Of a DNA stretch of 15,006 nucleotides, positions 13,485-15,006 are shown piece by piece; the first letter of the stretch is position 1, and the number at the start of each line of letters is the position of its first letter. The stretch is taken from positions 1 to 15,006 of the forward strand of contig JAISQQ010000230.1 of the NCBI GenBank assembly GCA_031274075.1, read 5' to 3'. The notes under the pieces were generated by a model that did no database searches, was not told the origin of the DNA, and saw nothing but the letters and a program-made list of their open reading frames with translations. Source of the stretch: Accumulibacter sp. GTDB taxonomy: Bacteria; Pseudomonadota; Gammaproteobacteria; Burkholderiales; Rhodocyclaceae. The position numbers and the translations under genes were made by a program.

Positions 13485-14723
13485 ATGAGCGATGATTCCA
13501 GAGAAAAGAGCACGCCTTCCTTTTCGGCCCTGAAGCCGCGCACCCGCCTCAACCGCGCCGGACTGTCGACCCGCGTCGACGGCGGGCGGGCGGTGAATCC
13601 GCCGCTGGTGCGCGCCAGCACCATCCTTTTCGACGACCTCGCGCAGCTCGCCGACGTTCGCCGCCGGCGTGGCGACGAGCGCCTCTTGTCCTACGGCGCG
13701 CGCGGCAATCCGACGGCCTACGCGCTCGAGGACGTGATCAGCGAACTCGAAGGCGGCTACCGCACGCGCCTCCTGCCCACCGGCCTCGCCGCGATCACCC
13801 AGACGCTGGTCGCCTGCCTGCGGCCCGGCGATCACGTGCTGGTTTCGGACGCGGTTTACGAACCGGTGCGCCATTTCGCGCGGCAGTTCTTCGAGCGCTT
13901 CGCCATCGACTATTCGTTCTTCGCCGCCGACGGGCAAGGCGTGGAGGCGCTGCTGCGTCCGCAGACGCGCCTCATCTACGCCGAATCGCCCGGTTCGCTG
14001 GCCTACGAGATCGCCGACCTGCCTGCGCTGGCCCGCCTGGCGCACGCGCGCGGCATCCTCCTCGCCGCCGACAACACCTGGGGCGCGGGCTATCTGTACC
14101 AGCCGCTGGCGCTGGGCGCGGACATCGTCGTTTCCGCGCCGACCAAGTACCTGAGCGGGCACTCGGACGTAGTCATGGGCGCGGTGACCACCACGCGGGA
14201 CGCTTGGGAGCCAATCAACCGCTCGCTCGACGCGCACGGCATGACCGTCAGCCCCGACGACGCCTGGCTGATCCTGCGCGGATCGCGCACGCTCGCGGCG
14301 CGCCTGCCGCTGCACGCCGCCGGCGCGTTGCGCGTCGCGCAATGGCTGCAAAGGCAAGCCGCCGTGGCGCGGGTTTTCCATCCGGCCTTGCCGGACGACG
14401 CCGGCCACGCGCTCTGGCGGCGCGATTTTTCCGGCAGCAACGGCCTCCTGTCCTTCGCCCTGAAAGACCCCGCGGAATCCGCCGCGGCGCGCCTCGTAGA
14501 CGCCCTGCGCCTGTTCGGCATCGGCGCTTCCTGGGGCGGATTCGAAAGCCTGTCGATGCTGGCCGACATGCGCCAGGCGCGCACCGTAGCCGACTGGAGC
14601 CGCCACCCCCACCTGATCCGCCTGCACATCGGCCTGGAAGACCCCGACGACCTGATCGCCGATCTCGAACAGGCGATGGGGGGTCAGGGGACAGAAGACA
14701 GAGGACAGAAGACAGTTCAGTAA
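13485..14723 (+). CDS. metC: Cystathionine beta-lyase (MetC-type PLP enzyme)
   Basis: A 412-residue Cys/Met-metabolism PLP enzyme expected to cleave cystathionine to homocysteine, pyruvate and ammonia, and perhaps cystine. Visible are NPPLVRASTILFD (38-50), SYGARGNPTAYALE (69-82), LLPTGLAAI (96-104), the cofactor-stacking YEP region, AESPGS (166-171), AADNTWGAG (194-202) and the Schiff-base lysine K221 in SAPTKYLSGHSDVVMGA. HPALPDDAGHALW and the GIGASWGGFESL block (346-357) favour beta-lyase over gamma-synthase. ATG 13485 has cggag about 9 nt upstream. The native C-terminus should end near DLIADLEQAM (398); the last 14 residues (GGQGTEDRGQKTVQ) and TAA are encoded by an extragenic repeat. Related activities such as L-cysteine desulfhydrase cannot be excluded. 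The neighbouring importer supports a sulfur amino-acid role. Confidence 0.93.
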   Translation: MSDDSREKSTPSFSALKPRTRLNRAGLSTRVDGGRAVNPPLVRASTILFDDLAQLADVRRRRGDERLLSYGARGNPTAYALEDVISELEGGYRTRLLPTGLAAITQTLVACLRPGDHVLVSDAVYEPVRHFARQFFERFAIDYSFFAADGQGVEALLRPQTRLIYAESPGSLAYEIADLPALARLAHARGILLAADNTWGAGYLYQPLALGADIVVSAPTKYLSGHSDVVMGAVTTTRDAWEPINRSLDAHGMTVSPDDAWLILRGSRTLAARLPLHAAGALRVAQWLQRQAAVARVFHPALPDDAGHALWRRDFSGSNGLLSFALKDPAESAAARLVDALRLFGIGASWGGFESLSMLADMRQARTVADWSRHPHLIRLHIGLEDPDDLIADLEQAMGGQGTEDRGQKTVQ

Positions 14724-14784
14724 CCGGGCGCTTCGCGCCCGCAAAAATTGTTGATCCCTGATACCTGACATCTGATACCTGCCA
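14683..14784 (+). repeat. Stop-proximal REP-like repeat overlapping the metC 3' end
   Basis: gtcaggggacagaagacag (14683-14701), a second gaggacagaagacag unit, then ttcagtaaccgggcgcttcg...cccgcaa with a gggcg-cttcg-cgccc hairpin (14726-14740), then gatccctgatacctgacatc and ctgatacctg units. The metC stop TAA (14721-14723) lies inside it. The same modules in the same order occur at 9062-9140, and inverted at 9554-9654. Confidence 0.8.
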
Positions 14785-14961
14785 CGTAGGGCGGGAAAGC
14801 GAAGCGCCTCCCGCCGGTCCTTTTCTCCGGCGGCGCAGCCGCCGCTTATTTCGTGCGGCGCTTTCCCGCACCACGGGATTCGGGGAACCGGCGGGAGGTG
14901 TGCGCCTTTCTGGGAGCGCGGGGCACCAGCCCCGCAACGGCGGCGGCAGCGTCATTCCGGC
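14785..14961 (+). repeat. 177 bp dispersed repeat, copy 2
   Basis: Inverted partner of 3473-3649 with 5 mismatches and no gaps by eye. It starts with cgtagggcgggaaagcg, has the ccggcggcgcagccgccg hairpin in the middle and ends with the left arm of the 82 bp palindrome plus ggcggcagcgtcattccggc. Confidence 0.85.
14910..14941 (+). repeat. 32 bp arm of the palindromic repeat, half copy
   Basis: Identical to 3443-3474 over 32 bp, but no matching right arm is found before the window end; instead a gcgaaagc hairpin follows. It lies inside the 177 bp repeat. Confidence 0.85.
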
Positions 14962-14975
14962 GAAAGCCGGAATCC
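14951..14975. repeat. gcgaaagc-type REP-like hairpin, second copy
   Basis: gtcattccggcgaaagccgg then aatcc: a ttccggc-gaaa-gccggaa hairpin of the same type as 9662-9685. The final 31 bases of the window show nothing further. Confidence 0.6.
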
Positions 14976-15006
14976 AGGGAGTTTGACCAACGAGCGGGGT
15001 TCCGAA

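Noticed and set aside
13413..14771. Long open frame on the - strand over metC
   Set aside because: Antisense to a gene with an intact PLP-enzyme motif set; no motifs of its own.

Overview
The window is G+C-rich (one sampled typA line is about 73% G+C) and looks like a chromosomal segment of a free-living Gram-negative bacterium, most likely a betaproteobacterium of the Rhodocyclales type. That placement is inferred from gene content, protein style and the dense extragenic repeats; no rRNA or other strong marker is present. Every gene I can support is on the + strand.

Layout. (1) 1-1740: typA/bipA, cut by the left window edge. (2) 1836-3175: a visibly A+T-rich island (about 43-48% G+C in sampled lines) bounded by 35-37 bp imperfect inverted repeats. 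It carries two tightly coupled genes: a stand-alone C39/papain-like cysteine peptidase and a class D (OXA-type) beta-lactamase homologue. (3) 3176-4297: repeat-rich DNA with no gene, then a near-consensus sigma70 promoter and a structured leader of about 300 nt ahead of a GGDEF diguanylate cyclase (4298-5023). (4) 5029-5590: a 207 bp MITE-like element with 32 bp terminal inverted repeats, a remnant of an Rpn/PD-(D/E)XK-type transposase-nuclease gene, and a REP-like repeat. (5) 5591-9061: threonine synthase, followed 39 nt later by a three-domain protein with metallo-beta-lactamase fold, GAF and HD-GYP-like domains. (6) 9062-9829: about 770 nt of stacked extragenic repeats ending in a probable promoter. 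(7) 9830-13039: a complete polar amino-acid ABC importer (binding protein, two permeases, ATPase). (8) 13485-14723: a MetC-type PLP lyase whose last codons lie in a repeat. (9) 14724-15006: more repeats.

How the genes work together. The importer and the MetC-like lyase suggest uptake and breakdown of a sulfur amino acid such as cystine or cystathionine. The cyclase and the HD-GYP-like protein lie on either side of thrC and could make and break c-di-GMP, although the HD-GYP protein has GYA instead of GYP. The peptidase/beta-lactamase pair is the best candidate for a little-described, horizontally acquired module.

At least five repeat families recur: the C39/OXA flanking repeat; an 82 bp palindrome built on a 32-mer; a 177 bp segment present twice in opposite orientation (97% identical by eye); a cgcttcgcg hairpin family sitting just after stop codons; and a gcgaaagc REP-like hairpin.
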